Source of the DNA: Deltaproteobacteria bacterium
GTDB taxonomy: Bacteria; Myxococcota_A; Polyangia; Nannocystales; Nannocystaceae
Direction: 5' to 3'
Length of the DNA stretch: 64,000 nt
Assembly (NCBI GenBank): GCA_016709225.1
Contig: JADJEE010000012.1
Coordinates: forward strand, 3,577,501 to 3,641,500
This document shows, one piece after another, positions 54,574-63,514 of this stretch. The notes beneath the pieces are model-generated. The model was not told the DNA's origin, did not search any database, and worked only from the letters and a program-made list of their open reading frames with translations. Each line of letters starts with the position of its first letter. Position 1 is the first letter of the stretch. The position numbers and the translations under genes were made by a program.

Positions 54574-55124
54574 AGGCGGCGGCGTCGCAGGAGTCTGTCA
54601 TCACGCCCGGCTTCGAGGCGGTGTACCGCGAGCACCATGGGTTCGTGTGGAAGAGCGTGCGCCGGCTCGGCATAGCGGACGCCGAGGTCGACGACGTCAC
54701 GCAGGACGTGTTCGTCGTCGTGCATCGTCGCCTCGCCGACTTCGAGGGGCGATCGAGCCTTCGCACGTGGTTGTTCTCGATCGCGTATCACGTCGTCCGC
54801 GATCGTCGACGCAGCGGCGCCGCGCGTCGCGATCGCGAGGGCAAGGTCGAGCCGCCGCGGCCGCCCACCGAGCCCGATCAACGTCTCGCTCGACACCGCG
54901 CCGTCGTAGCGCTCGACGACTTGCTCGCGGGTCTCGACGAAGACCAACGCTCGACATTCGTGATGGCGGAGGTCCTGCACATGACTGCACCGGAGATCGC
55001 CACACTGACCGAGGTCAAGCTGAACACCGTGTACTCGCGCCTGCGTCGCGGTCGCGACGCGTTCGAAGCCGCGCTGCAGCGCTACCTGGAGCAGCACGGA
55101 GGAGAGATGCCATGGCTGAGCTGA
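54570..55124 (+). CDS. ECF sigma factor in operon with Ser/Thr kinase
   Basis: A 184-residue sigma factor. Region 2: FEAVYREHHGFVWKSVRRLGI; AEVDDVTQDVFVVVHRRLADFEG; SSLRTWLFSIAYHVVRDRRRSG. Region 4: LLAGLDEDQRSTFVMAEVLHMTAPEIATLTEVKLNTVYSRLRRGRDAF. The ATG overlaps the kinase stop, and the 3' end overlaps the next gene. Being bracketed by a kinase and a single-TM protein suggests control by phosphorylation and/or sequestration. Confidence 0.9.
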   Translation: MKAAASQESVITPGFEAVYREHHGFVWKSVRRLGIADAEVDDVTQDVFVVVHRRLADFEGRSSLRTWLFSIAYHVVRDRRRSGAARRDREGKVEPPRPPTEPDQRLARHRAVVALDDLLAGLDEDQRSTFVMAEVLHMTAPEIATLTEVKLNTVYSRLRRGRDAFEAALQRYLEQHGGEMPWLS

Positions 55125-55702
55125 GTCGCAAGGGGCGCAGGCTGATCGACATCGCGATGGCGAACGACGAGCCGCCGTCAGTGGACGATAGCTGGGGCAC
55201 GCTCGTGTCGCGGCTCACGATGGAGGCGCCGCGCGGCGCGGCACCGAGCGAGCCGACGGCCGCGCGCGGTCGCGGGCTCGTGGTGGTGGTCGCAGTGGTG
55301 GCGTTCGTGGTGACGGGTGGCGCGTGGTGGTGGTCGCAATGGCGGGTGCCCGCCGTCGAACGCGAGGTCGAGGCACCGACCGCGAGCCCGCCGATCGAAC
55401 GACCGCTGCGCGCGGCCGACACGAAGGGCAGGGCAACGGAGCTTGCGGTGCGCGAGCTCCTCCCGGCCGCCGAGGCGGCGCTCGCGGCCGACGATCCCGA
55501 TCGCGCGATGGCGCTGCTGCAGGAGCATGCCGTGCGAGCGCCGACCGATCACGCGGCGCCGCACCGCATGGCGCTGCGCGTGCTCGTGCTCTGCGCCAAG
55601 GGCGAGCGCGCGCAGGCACGCGACGAGGCGAATGCGTTCCTCGTTGCGCACCACGACTCGCAGTGGAGCGATGCCGTGCGAGCCTCGTGCGCCGCTCGAT
55701 GA
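55112..55702 (+). CDS. Single-TM protein, candidate anti-sigma partner
   Basis: A 196-residue protein from ATG 55112 with GGAGGAG upstream, inside the sigma gene's last codons. The N-terminal ~55 residues are cytoplasmic and acidic (DIAMANDEPPSVDD). One TM helix sits at ~56-75 (GLVVVVAVVAFVVTGGAWWW). The C-terminal ~120 residues are exported and helical with an A-rich TPR-like pair (LLPAAEAALAADDPDRAMALLQEHA; HRMALRVLVLCAKGERAQARDEA). No ZAS anti-sigma motif is apparent, so an anti-sigma role is inferred from position only. Confidence 0.8.
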   Translation: MAELSRKGRRLIDIAMANDEPPSVDDSWGTLVSRLTMEAPRGAAPSEPTAARGRGLVVVVAVVAFVVTGGAWWWSQWRVPAVEREVEAPTASPPIERPLRAADTKGRATELAVRELLPAAEAALAADDPDRAMALLQEHAVRAPTDHAAPHRMALRVLVLCAKGERAQARDEANAFLVAHHDSQWSDAVRASCAAR

Positions 55703-55736
55703 CTGCGCCAGGCGCCGAGGACGAGCTCGGCTGCGG
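55701..55736. repeat. 35-bp segment from LDLa gene end, copy 2
   Basis: GACTGCGCC then GCCGAGGACGAGCTCGGCTG and CGG match the LDLa gene 3' end (51188-51222). In one frame it still reads AEDELGCG. It starts at the stop codon of the membrane protein, so the kinase-sigma-membrane module lies between two direct repeats. Confidence 0.85.
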
Positions 55737-55804
55737 CTCTTGCCACCCTGGCGCGACCCTGCTGGGCACGACGCGCCCGCGTGCGGCCGTGATATCGTGC
55801 GGCC

Positions 55805-56842
55805 TTGCGCGGGCCCGTGATCGCGATCGCCCTGCTCGGCATGCAGGCCTGTCGAGCGTCGGCGCCGACGACGGCCGTGGCCGAACCCGCGGTGACGCCC
55901 ACGCCGGCGTCGACGCCCGCGCCGCGATCGATGCGCCGGGTTCCGATCGATGCGCCGGGCTTGTTCGCGGAGGGCCTCGCGTGGGACGCCCCGCGCTCGC
56001 GGTTGTTGCTCGGTGGCATCGTGGGGCAGGCGATCGTGGCGAGTGATCTCTCCGCCGCGCCGGCGCAGCGCGTGGCCGCGCCGGCGGCGGGCTGGTCGGT
56101 GTTCGGGCTCGCGATCGATGTCGAGCGCGGGTGGCTGTGGGCGGCGTGCTCGGCGGTGCCGCAGGGCAAGCTGCTGCCCCACGACCGTGGGCGTGCGGGG
56201 CTGGTTGCGTTCGCGCTGGCCGATGGCGCGCAGATCCACGCGTGGGAGACCGAGGACGACGCCGGCCACGTGCTCGGCGATGTCGCGCTCGCCTCCGATG
56301 GCACCGCATACACCACCGACTCGCAGGGCGGTGGGGTCTATGCCGCCTCGACGGATCGCGTCGCGCTGCGCGAGGTGATGCCCGCGGGTAGCTTCCGCTC
56401 GCCGCAGGGGATCATCGCGCTCGACGATCACGCGCTGCTGCTCGCCGACTATTCGACCGGGCTCGTGCGGGTCGAGCTCGATGGCGAGGGCGTCGCGCGC
56501 TCGCACGCGGTGCTGCGATCGGCGGCCGGCGACGACCTGCGCGGCGTCGATGGCATCGCGCGCCGCGATCGCACCGTCATCGCGGTCCAGAACGGCGCTG
56601 CACCGCCGCGCGTGCTGGCGATCACACTCGCGCAGGACCTCGCCGGCATCGCGGCGGCGTCGGTGCTCCACGTGCCCGAGGTCGACGACGGCGAGCCCAC
56701 GCTGGTCACGATCGTCGGCGATGACGCGTGGGTGGTGCAGACCGATCGCTGGGACCGCGTGTTCGACGGCGACGGGCGGCCCCGCGGCGAGCTCGCGATC
56801 GCGAGCCCGGTGGTGCTGCAGATCCCGCTGCCCGGCACCTGA
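55805..56842 (+). CDS. SMP-30/NHL-like beta-propeller lipoprotein
   Basis: A 345-residue probable lipoprotein (MQAC) with start TTG 55805, or GTG 55817. After a Pro/Thr/Ala linker it has repeated strands typical of six-bladed SMP-30/NHL propellers (GLAWDAPRSRLLLGGIVG; VFGLAIDVERGWLWAACS; LGDVALASDGTAYTTDSQGGGVY; SPQGIIALDDHALLLADYSTGLVRV; VDGIARRDRTVIAVQNG). Gluconolactonase-type metal ligands are not assigned. It precedes another propeller lipoprotein. Confidence 0.75.
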   Translation: MRGPVIAIALLGMQACRASAPTTAVAEPAVTPTPASTPAPRSMRRVPIDAPGLFAEGLAWDAPRSRLLLGGIVGQAIVASDLSAAPAQRVAAPAAGWSVFGLAIDVERGWLWAACSAVPQGKLLPHDRGRAGLVAFALADGAQIHAWETEDDAGHVLGDVALASDGTAYTTDSQGGGVYAASTDRVALREVMPAGSFRSPQGIIALDDHALLLADYSTGLVRVELDGEGVARSHAVLRSAAGDDLRGVDGIARRDRTVIAVQNGAAPPRVLAITLAQDLAGIAAASVLHVPEVDDGEPTLVTIVGDDAWVVQTDRWDRVFDGDGRPRGELAIASPVVLQIPLPGT

Positions 56843-56933
56843 AGCGCGGCGGGACCGAACCGTGGGCGGTCGGCGGTTACCAAGCTCCCGATGTCCTCGC
56901 CCCGCGAGGGCCCTGAGAAGGGACTCCAAGACA

Positions 56934-58280
56934 ATGCGCTACGCGGTCCACCTCGCGCTGCTCGGCACCTGCGCCTGCACCAACACCGTGGCCGGCACCG
57001 CGGTCGGCACCGGCACCGTCGCCGACACCGACACCCCCGTCACCAGTGAGGGTGAGGGCACATTCACGCCGACCACGACTGTCACCACGACCGCGAGCGA
57101 TGGCAGCGACGGCAGTGGCATCACCACCACCGGCACCACCACCACCGGCGATGCCCGGCCGATCTTCGACGTCGGCGTGGTCGACGAGACCGGCGACTCG
57201 CCATGCGCGGGGCGGGGCAACGGCGTCGAGTTCTCCAACATCTGGATCGCCAACAGCAACGAGGGCACGGTCTCGAAGATCGACACCCAGCAGCTGGTCG
57301 AGCTCGCGCGTTACAGCACGCGACCCGATGGCATGGGCAACCCCTCGCGCACCTCGGTCAACCGCAACGGCGACGTCGCGATCGCCAACCGCAACGGCGG
57401 TCTCACGATGATCCGCGCGCGCAGCGAGGACTGCCTCGATGCCAGCAACACCTCGAGCGGCGCGCTCGACGTCAAGCCGTGGCAGGACGGCTGCGTCGAG
57501 TGGTACACGCCGATGCCGTACACCTCGCAGCGTCCGGTGGCGTGGACCTCGGGCACGCTCGACGAGACCACGTGCACGTGGAAGGACACACTGGTGTGGA
57601 CCGCGGGCGCCACCGCCAACGTCGCCAACAGCATCGAGGTCTTGCTGGTCGACGGTGAGACCGGGGTGGTGCTCGACACCGTGCCGCTGCCCGACGTGCC
57701 CAATGGCTCCAACGAGTTCGGCCTCTACGGCGGCGCCGTCGACGGCGAGGGGAACTTCTGGGCCAGTCAGCTCGACGTCGGCCACCTCGTGCGGGTGCGG
57801 CTATCCGACCTCGTGGCCGACGCGTGGCCGATGCCGACGGTCGGCTATGGCATGACGGTCGACGCGATGGGACGACCGTGGACGTGCAACGCCCAGGTCG
57901 CGCGCTTCGATCCGACCACCGAGCTGTGGACCATCGGCGCCGGCGAGCCCGGCTACGGCGGTGCCGGCTGCATGCAGGACGCCAACGGCATCATGTGGGT
58001 CGCCGGCTACGCGATCACGGCGATCGACGTCGAGTCGATGGAGCTGGTCGCGCAGTACCCGATGCCGGTCATCGATGGCAATCCGGACACCGGCTACGGC
58101 CGCGGCATCAGCATCGACTTCGAGGGCTACGTCTGGTCGCCTTCGCACTGGTCGAACGCCGCCTACCGACTCGACCCCGACACCGGCGAGTTCGAGAGCG
58201 TGACCGGCCTGAACTTCCCGTACACCTACAGCGACATGACCGGGTTCGCGCTCGCCCACGCGGGCACACCCGCCGGCTGA
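56934..58280 (+). CDS. YncE/Vgb-like beta-propeller lipoprotein
   Basis: A 448-residue exported protein; ATG 56934 starts a signal peptide ending in GTCAC. A Thr/Gly/Ser-rich linker spans ~17-75. The rest has repeated blades: NIWIANSNEGTVSKIDTQQL; TSVNRNGDVAIANRNGGLTMI; GLYGGAVDGEGNFWASQLDVGHLVRV; MTVDAMGRPWTCNAQVARFDP; DANGIMWVAGYAITAIDV; SIDFEGYVWSPSHWSNAAYRLDP. These resemble NHL/virginiamycin-B-lyase-like propellers. It is 46 bp before vgrG, but the two do not look functionally linked. Confidence 0.75.
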   Translation: MRYAVHLALLGTCACTNTVAGTAVGTGTVADTDTPVTSEGEGTFTPTTTVTTTASDGSDGSGITTTGTTTTGDARPIFDVGVVDETGDSPCAGRGNGVEFSNIWIANSNEGTVSKIDTQQLVELARYSTRPDGMGNPSRTSVNRNGDVAIANRNGGLTMIRARSEDCLDASNTSSGALDVKPWQDGCVEWYTPMPYTSQRPVAWTSGTLDETTCTWKDTLVWTAGATANVANSIEVLLVDGETGVVLDTVPLPDVPNGSNEFGLYGGAVDGEGNFWASQLDVGHLVRVRLSDLVADAWPMPTVGYGMTVDAMGRPWTCNAQVARFDPTTELWTIGAGEPGYGGAGCMQDANGIMWVAGYAITAIDVESMELVAQYPMPVIDGNPDTGYGRGISIDFEGYVWSPSHWSNAAYRLDPDTGEFESVTGLNFPYTYSDMTGFALAHAGTPAG

Positions 58281-58325
58281 GCCGCGGTGCTATCCTCGCG
58301 ACAGACCAAGCTGCGGGGAAGCGTC

Positions 58326-60575
58326 ATGAGCCAAGAACCGATCGAGAGCGTTCGTTACCTCTTCAGCAGCGATGACGGCCCGTCGGCGGAGTTCGACGTC
58401 CACCGCATGCACTTGGTCGAGGCGCTCGATACCCCCTTCGAGCTCATGCTCGAGCTGGTGACCAGCGACGTCGAGGCCGCCACCGACGAGTTCCTCGGTG
58501 CTGCGTGCACCGTCGAGATCACCCGCGGGGAGCGCACCCGCTTCGTCTACGGCATCTGCGATCGCGTGGACTACCTCGGCGCCTCCGACGAGCAGCTGTT
58601 GGTCAACATCCGCGTGGTGCCGGCGTTCGCGTTGATGGCCCACGAGGTCCGCTCGCGCATCTTCCAGGACATGAGCGTGCTCGACATCGTGGCCGCGGTG
58701 CTGGGCGACGGGCTCGGGGTCTACGGTCGCACCAGCGATCCCGGCGGCTCGAGCCGCGGCACCGCGGTGCGCGACTACTGCGTGCAGTACCGCGAGTCCG
58801 ATTTCGACTTCGTGGCGCGGCTGCTCGAGGAGGAGGGCATCAGCTACCACTTCGTGCACGACGACGCGAAGGGCCACGAGGTGCTGACCTTCGCCTACGA
58901 GAATGCCGACTACCCCGACATCGCCAACGTCGACGGCAGCTCGCTGGTGCCGATCGTGCCGGTCACCAACGACCTGCACGACGTCGAGTCGCTGGTCGGG
59001 CTCGACTGGCGGCGGCTGACCACCTCGACCGCGACCAAGCACATGGACTTCGACTGGAAGGCGCCGTCGGCTCCGCTCTTCAGCGAGGCCACCGGCGAGG
59101 ACGAGCGCGGCCGCATCCGCCGGGTCTATCGCCACGACCAGCGCCGCTTCATCGAGGACGACGGCGTCGACCGGGCGACCGAGCACCGCGACGCCATGAC
59201 CGTGGCCGGCAAGGTCGCGCGTGGCTCGGGCAACGTCATCACGTTCCTGCCCGGGTCGGTGTTCGAGCTCGAGCGTCACCAGCGGGCCGACCTCGAGGGC
59301 AAGTACGTGATCACGCGGGTCGAGCACCGCGGCTCGTGCCCCGAGGTGCTGCACAGCAACCGTGATCGTCCGGTCGACAACCGCCAGCGCTACATGAACA
59401 CCTTCAGCTGCGTGCCGATGGCCGCGACCCTACGACCGCTGCGGCAGCGACCCAAGCCGCGCGCCTACGGGCCGGAGACCGCGACCGTGGTCGGCAGCGA
59501 AGAAATCCACGTCGACGAGCACGGTCGCATCAAGGTGCAGTTCCACTGGGAAGAAGACGCCAAGCACGACGAGACCTCGTCGTGTTGGGTCCGCGTGCGC
59601 CAGAACTGGGCCGGCTCCGGCTGGGGCTTCCAGTTCATCCCTCGCCTCGGCATGGAGGTCGTGGTCGAGTTCCTCGGTGGCAACCCCGACCGCCCGCTGG
59701 TCAACGGTTGCGTCTACAACGGCGACAACGCCTATCCGTACGGCATGCCGGGCGAGAAGACCAAGAGCGCGATCAAGAGCCACTCGGTCGGCGGTGATGG
59801 CTTCAACGAGATCCGCTTCGAGGACGCCAGCGGCTCGGAAGAGTTCTTCGTGCACGCACAGAAGGACATGAACACGGTCGTGCTCAACAACCAGACCCTC
59901 GACGTCGGGGTCGATCGCACCATCACGATCCACGCCAACCTCAAAGACGCGATCACCAAGAACAAGACCATCGAGGTCGGTGGCGATCACACCGAGACCA
60001 TCGAGGGCAACATGAAGCTCTCGGTGACCAAGAACCAGTCCGTCAAGGTCACGCAGGACGTCAGCGAGACCATCAGCGGCAAGCGCACCACGGCGATCTC
60101 GAAGACCGCGAAGCTGAACGTCACCCTGGCCTCCGACGAGTTCGTGGGCTTGAAGAAGTCGGTCAAGGTCGGCGGGCTCTACAGCGAGCAGGTCGGTGCG
60201 TCGCGTAGCATCACCGCGGTCGGGGCCATGAGCTTCACGGCGGGCTTGAGCGGCAAGCTGCAGTGCGCGCGCAACATCATGGTCAAGGCGCAGAAGGAGC
60301 TGCAGCTGGTCGGTGACACCGACGTGGGGATGAAGTCCGGCAAGAAGATGGCCATCAACGCCGGCGACGACTTCGGAATCAAGGGCGACAAGAAGGGCTC
60401 GATCGAGCTCACCGACGAGGTCGTGCTCAAGTGTGGCGACGCCTCGCTCACCATGAAGAAGGACGGCACGATCGTGCTCAAGGGCAAGGACGTCACCGTG
60501 CAGGGCTCCGGCAAGATCGCCGTGAAGGCCGACGGCGACGTCAAGGTGTCGGGCTCGAAGGTCAGCGCGAACTGA
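58326..60575 (+). CDS. vgrG: T6SS spike protein VgrG (orphan)
   Basis: A 749-residue VgrG/TssI. ATG 58326 has GGGGAAG upstream. The N-terminal gp27-like domains run to ~370 (SRIFQDMSVLDIVAAVLGDG; QYRESDFDFVARLLEEEGISYHF, the conserved signature). The gp5-like OB domain is at ~390-490 (GSEEIHVDEHGRIKVQFHWEED; WGFQFIPRLGMEVVVEFLGGNPDRP). The C-terminal spike is a beta-helix with short repeats to the end (NQTLDVGVDRTITIHANL; EVGGDHTETIEGN; KNQSVKVTQDVSETI), as in DUF2345-type tails. It lacks an obvious extra effector domain, and no PAAR, Hcp, sheath or effector gene is adjacent here. Confidence 0.95.
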   Translation: MSQEPIESVRYLFSSDDGPSAEFDVHRMHLVEALDTPFELMLELVTSDVEAATDEFLGAACTVEITRGERTRFVYGICDRVDYLGASDEQLLVNIRVVPAFALMAHEVRSRIFQDMSVLDIVAAVLGDGLGVYGRTSDPGGSSRGTAVRDYCVQYRESDFDFVARLLEEEGISYHFVHDDAKGHEVLTFAYENADYPDIANVDGSSLVPIVPVTNDLHDVESLVGLDWRRLTTSTATKHMDFDWKAPSAPLFSEATGEDERGRIRRVYRHDQRRFIEDDGVDRATEHRDAMTVAGKVARGSGNVITFLPGSVFELERHQRADLEGKYVITRVEHRGSCPEVLHSNRDRPVDNRQRYMNTFSCVPMAATLRPLRQRPKPRAYGPETATVVGSEEIHVDEHGRIKVQFHWEEDAKHDETSSCWVRVRQNWAGSGWGFQFIPRLGMEVVVEFLGGNPDRPLVNGCVYNGDNAYPYGMPGEKTKSAIKSHSVGGDGFNEIRFEDASGSEEFFVHAQKDMNTVVLNNQTLDVGVDRTITIHANLKDAITKNKTIEVGGDHTETIEGNMKLSVTKNQSVKVTQDVSETISGKRTTAISKTAKLNVTLASDEFVGLKKSVKVGGLYSEQVGASRSITAVGAMSFTAGLSGKLQCARNIMVKAQKELQLVGDTDVGMKSGKKMAINAGDDFGIKGDKKGSIELTDEVVLKCGDASLTMKKDGTIVLKGKDVTVQGSGKIAVKADGDVKVSGSKVSAN

Positions 60576-60708
60576 CCCGCACAGGTGGCGACTGCGTCGC
60601 ATCGCCGCAGGCGGCCGGCTCGGCGGATGCAGATTCGCGCCGCCGGGCTCGACCAAACTCACGCGCAGCGAGACGCCGCGCTGACCGCCTGCGCTGTACG
60701 CTGGGAGG

Positions 60709-61704
60709 GTGGGTGAGCTGCTCGCGTTCTCGCGGGTCCGCGGCATGGTCGTCGCGGTCGCGCTCGTGGCACTCATGTGCGCCGCGGCCTTCGCAATGGG
60801 GGCGCCGCGGATCGCCGGTGTGATCGGGGCTGCGGGCTCGGTGTTGTCGATCGCGTCGGCGTGGCTCGTGTGGCAGGCGTGTGCACGCACCAACGCGCGC
60901 GCGCTGGCGGACGACGCCCGGGCCGCGTCGCTGCAACACGCGCTCGACGAGAGCCGCGCGGCGCTCGAGCTGGCCGAGATCGGCATCTGGCAGTGGGACC
61001 TGCGGACCCACCGAATTTCGTACAGCCCCGGCTGCGCGCGCATGCTCGGGTACCGGGGCGGAGAAATCGACGACGCGCTGTCGGCGTGGGGGAAGCTCGT
61101 GCACCCCGAAGACCTCGCGCCGGTGCGCGAGGCGGTCGACGCGCTCGTGGAGGACCGCGTCGACCACTACGAGGCACGGGTCCGGCTCAAGGGCGCCGAC
61201 GGTCGCTGGCACGTGGTGCTGGATCGCGGGCGCATCGTCGCTCGCGACGACGCGGGGCGGCCGACCGCGGCGATCGGGGTCCACATGCGGCTCGGCGCCG
61301 AGGGCCCGGTGGCGGCGCCCGCGGTCCGCACCCGCGGGCGCTGGCTCATCGTCGACGACGACGACAGTGTCCGTCGGGTGCTCGAGGTCGCGGCGCGTCG
61401 GGCCGGGCTCGATGTGATCGGATTTGCCGACCCACGCGCGGCGTGGGCGGCGATCTGCGAAGGCGGAGCGCCGCTGGGCATCGTGACGGATTTCGAGATG
61501 CCGGGCATGACCGGCGTGCAGCTCGCCGAGCGGGTGCGCGCCGCTGGGCTCGAGTGCCCGGTGTTGCTGGTGACCGGCAACGCGGGCACCGCGATCGGCG
61601 AGTGTCGCTCGATCGATGCGATGCTCATCAAGCCCTTCACGGTGGCCGAGCTCGTGCCGTGGCTGACGCGCCACAGCGCCGGTCGAGTGCGCGCCAAGGC
61701 GTGA
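60709..61704 (+). CDS. Membrane PAS-receiver protein without a kinase domain
   Basis: A 331-residue signalling protein with two TM helices (~11-31, ~36-56). A PAS domain (~84-195) contains EIGIWQWDLRTHRISYSPGCARMLGYRGGEI and the PAC-like GRWHVVLDRGRIVARDDAGRPTAAIGV. A receiver domain (~213-325) starts RWLIVDDDDSVRRVLE with the acidic triad, and GIVTDFEMPGMTG carries the phosphoacceptor Asp. VLLVTGNAG and LIKPF supply Thr and Lys. No HisKA or HATPase is present, so it must receive phosphate from a kinase elsewhere. The two TM helices place the sensor part at the membrane. Confidence 0.88.
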   Translation: MGELLAFSRVRGMVVAVALVALMCAAAFAMGAPRIAGVIGAAGSVLSIASAWLVWQACARTNARALADDARAASLQHALDESRAALELAEIGIWQWDLRTHRISYSPGCARMLGYRGGEIDDALSAWGKLVHPEDLAPVREAVDALVEDRVDHYEARVRLKGADGRWHVVLDRGRIVARDDAGRPTAAIGVHMRLGAEGPVAAPAVRTRGRWLIVDDDDSVRRVLEVAARRAGLDVIGFADPRAAWAAICEGGAPLGIVTDFEMPGMTGVQLAERVRAAGLECPVLLVTGNAGTAIGECRSIDAMLIKPFTVAELVPWLTRHSAGRVRAKA

Positions 61705-61736
61705 CAGCGACCGGTGCTCTGGCCTACCATCGGCCG

Positions 61737-63413
61737 ATGATGCGGACCCGATCTTCCCTAGGCCTTGCACTGACCAGCATTGCGGCGCTGCTCGCCTGCA
61801 ACGGTGGCGGCGGAACAGCGACCACTGGCGACTCGAGTGGCTCGACCACCGACGACTCGGCGTCCGCGACCGACACCGACACGGTCTCGACCACCGCGAC
61901 CACCACCGACACCACCATGACGGCGACGACGGTCGCCGACAGCTCCAGCAGCGACGGCGGCTGCATGGGCGAGTGTGCCGTCGATGACGACTGTCTGCCC
62001 GGGCAGAGCTGCCTCGAGTGCATCTGCATCGGCACGCCGGTGGGCTGCGCAGAGTGGGGCGAGGGCGAGTACGCCAACTGCGTCGAGGGCGGCAATACCG
62101 TGTGCGGTGCCGCCAACGGCGGCTGCGTGGTCGATGACCCGGCCGATGCGACCGTGGGCGTGTGCTACTTCGGCGGCTGCACCGAGAAGTGCGATTGCCC
62201 CGCGCCGCCGGCCGGCTTCGAGGAGCAGGTCGACTGTTTCAACTTCCTCGGCGACGACGCGCTCGAGTGCGCCATCTCGTGCAGCGGCGGCGGTGCGTGC
62301 CCCGACGGCATGTTCTGCTTCATGGGCGCGATCTGCTTCTGGGGCGACGAGCCGGCCGGCGTGCCGCCGTACGGCGACTGTGTGAACGACGGCGGTGCGC
62401 AGTGCGAGGGCGGCATCTGCATCTCGGACAACCCGGCCGATCCGACCTTCGGTGGCTGCAACCCGCCGTGCATGGCGGTCGGCGATTGCCCGCCGGCGCC
62501 CAGCGGTGACGCGCCGCCGGCCTGCGTCGACATCACCGGCGACATGAACAACGAGTGCATCCTCGACTGCTCCGGCGGCGAGACCTGCCCGGACGGCATG
62601 GTCTGCATCGAAGATTTCGGGCTGTGCGCGTGGCCGGTCGTGCAGGAGCCGGTGCCGGGCTACGGCGACTGCCAGAACGAAGACGCGATGCTGGTGTGCG
62701 TGGGCGAGGAGACCTGCCTCGACGACGCGACCGGTGGCGTGTGCTCGGCGCCCTGCACCGCGCCGACCGACTGCCCGGCTGCGCCCGCGACCGGCGACGC
62801 GCCGGTGGCATGCGGTGACCTCGGCGGCGGCGCGGACACCTGCTACCTCGATTGCTCGGGCGGCCAGACCTGCCCCGACCTGATGGAGTGCGTCGACGAC
62901 TCGTACTGCCACTGGACCGAGCTCAGCTACATGCTCGAGGAGGACTTCGAGGGTGGCGCGCTGCCGGCCGAGTGGACCGTCACCGACGTCGACGGCAACA
63001 CCGTGAACGCGATGGTCAACTTCATCGACGCCGCGTGGACGGTCACCGACGAGCTGCAGGCGGGCATGAACTTCGCCGCGTACAGCACCTCGTGGTACAC
63101 GCCGGCCGGTATGTCGGACGACTGGCTCATCACCCCGCAGGTGACCCCGTCGGCGACCAGCCAGCTGCGTTGGCTGGCGACGGCGCCCGATCAGGACTTC
63201 CCGGACGGCTACGAGGTCCGCGTGTCGACGATGTCGACCGACACCGCCGATTTCACCGACGTGCTGCTCACGGTCGACGCCGAGCTCGGCGCCTTCACGG
63301 CGCGCGCGGTCGATCTCAGTGCCTACGCGGGCATGCCGATCTACGTCGCGTTCCGAAACACCTCGAACGACGACTTCCTGCTGTTGGTCGACAACGTTCG
63401 CGTGTCGAACTGA
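61737..63413 (+). CDS. Cys-rich lipoprotein with cleaved-adhesin-like (choice-of-anchor J) domain
   Basis: A 558-residue exported protein; ATG 61737 and ATG 61740 are adjacent starts. The signal peptide ends at AALLAC. A Thr/Ser/Asp linker (~23-75) follows, then ~300 residues with about 36 Cys in repeated modules (DDCLPGQSCLECICIG; GDCVNDGGAQCEGGICIS; LDCSGGETCPDGMVCIED; DCPAAPATGDAPVACGD). The C-terminal ~165 residues form a choice-of-anchor J / cleaved-adhesin-like jelly-roll (EEDFEGGALPAEWTVTD; SDDWLITPQV; IYVAFRNTSNDDFLLLVDNVRV). Likely a surface adhesin. A strong terminator follows. Confidence 0.85.
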   Translation: MMRTRSSLGLALTSIAALLACNGGGGTATTGDSSGSTTDDSASATDTDTVSTTATTTDTTMTATTVADSSSSDGGCMGECAVDDDCLPGQSCLECICIGTPVGCAEWGEGEYANCVEGGNTVCGAANGGCVVDDPADATVGVCYFGGCTEKCDCPAPPAGFEEQVDCFNFLGDDALECAISCSGGGACPDGMFCFMGAICFWGDEPAGVPPYGDCVNDGGAQCEGGICISDNPADPTFGGCNPPCMAVGDCPPAPSGDAPPACVDITGDMNNECILDCSGGETCPDGMVCIEDFGLCAWPVVQEPVPGYGDCQNEDAMLVCVGEETCLDDATGGVCSAPCTAPTDCPAAPATGDAPVACGDLGGGADTCYLDCSGGQTCPDLMECVDDSYCHWTELSYMLEEDFEGGALPAEWTVTDVDGNTVNAMVNFIDAAWTVTDELQAGMNFAAYSTSWYTPAGMSDDWLITPQVTPSATSQLRWLATAPDQDFPDGYEVRVSTMSTDTADFTDVLLTVDAELGAFTARAVDLSAYAGMPIYVAFRNTSNDDFLLLVDNVRVSN

Positions 63414-63440
63414 TCGCGCGCGCCGCAATGTGACGCGAGG

Positions 63441-63470
63441 GAGGGGAGCAGCGCTCGCGTTGCTCCCCTC
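63441..63470 (+). terminator. Rho-independent-type terminator
   Basis: GAGGGGAGCA (63441-63450) pairs perfectly with TGCTCCCCTC (63461-63470) around a GC-rich loop that can extend the stem, followed by GTTTTCG. It sits between two convergent genes, so it may serve both. Confidence 0.8.
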
Positions 63471-63514
63471 GTTTTCGTGGTGTGCAAGGCGAGCGGTCGA
63501 CTGCGTGGCGGCGC

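Noticed and set aside
58326..60575. C-terminal effector domain on VgrG
   Set aside because: The tail to the last residue keeps short beta-helix repeats like a DUF2345 spike, with no enzyme-like segment.
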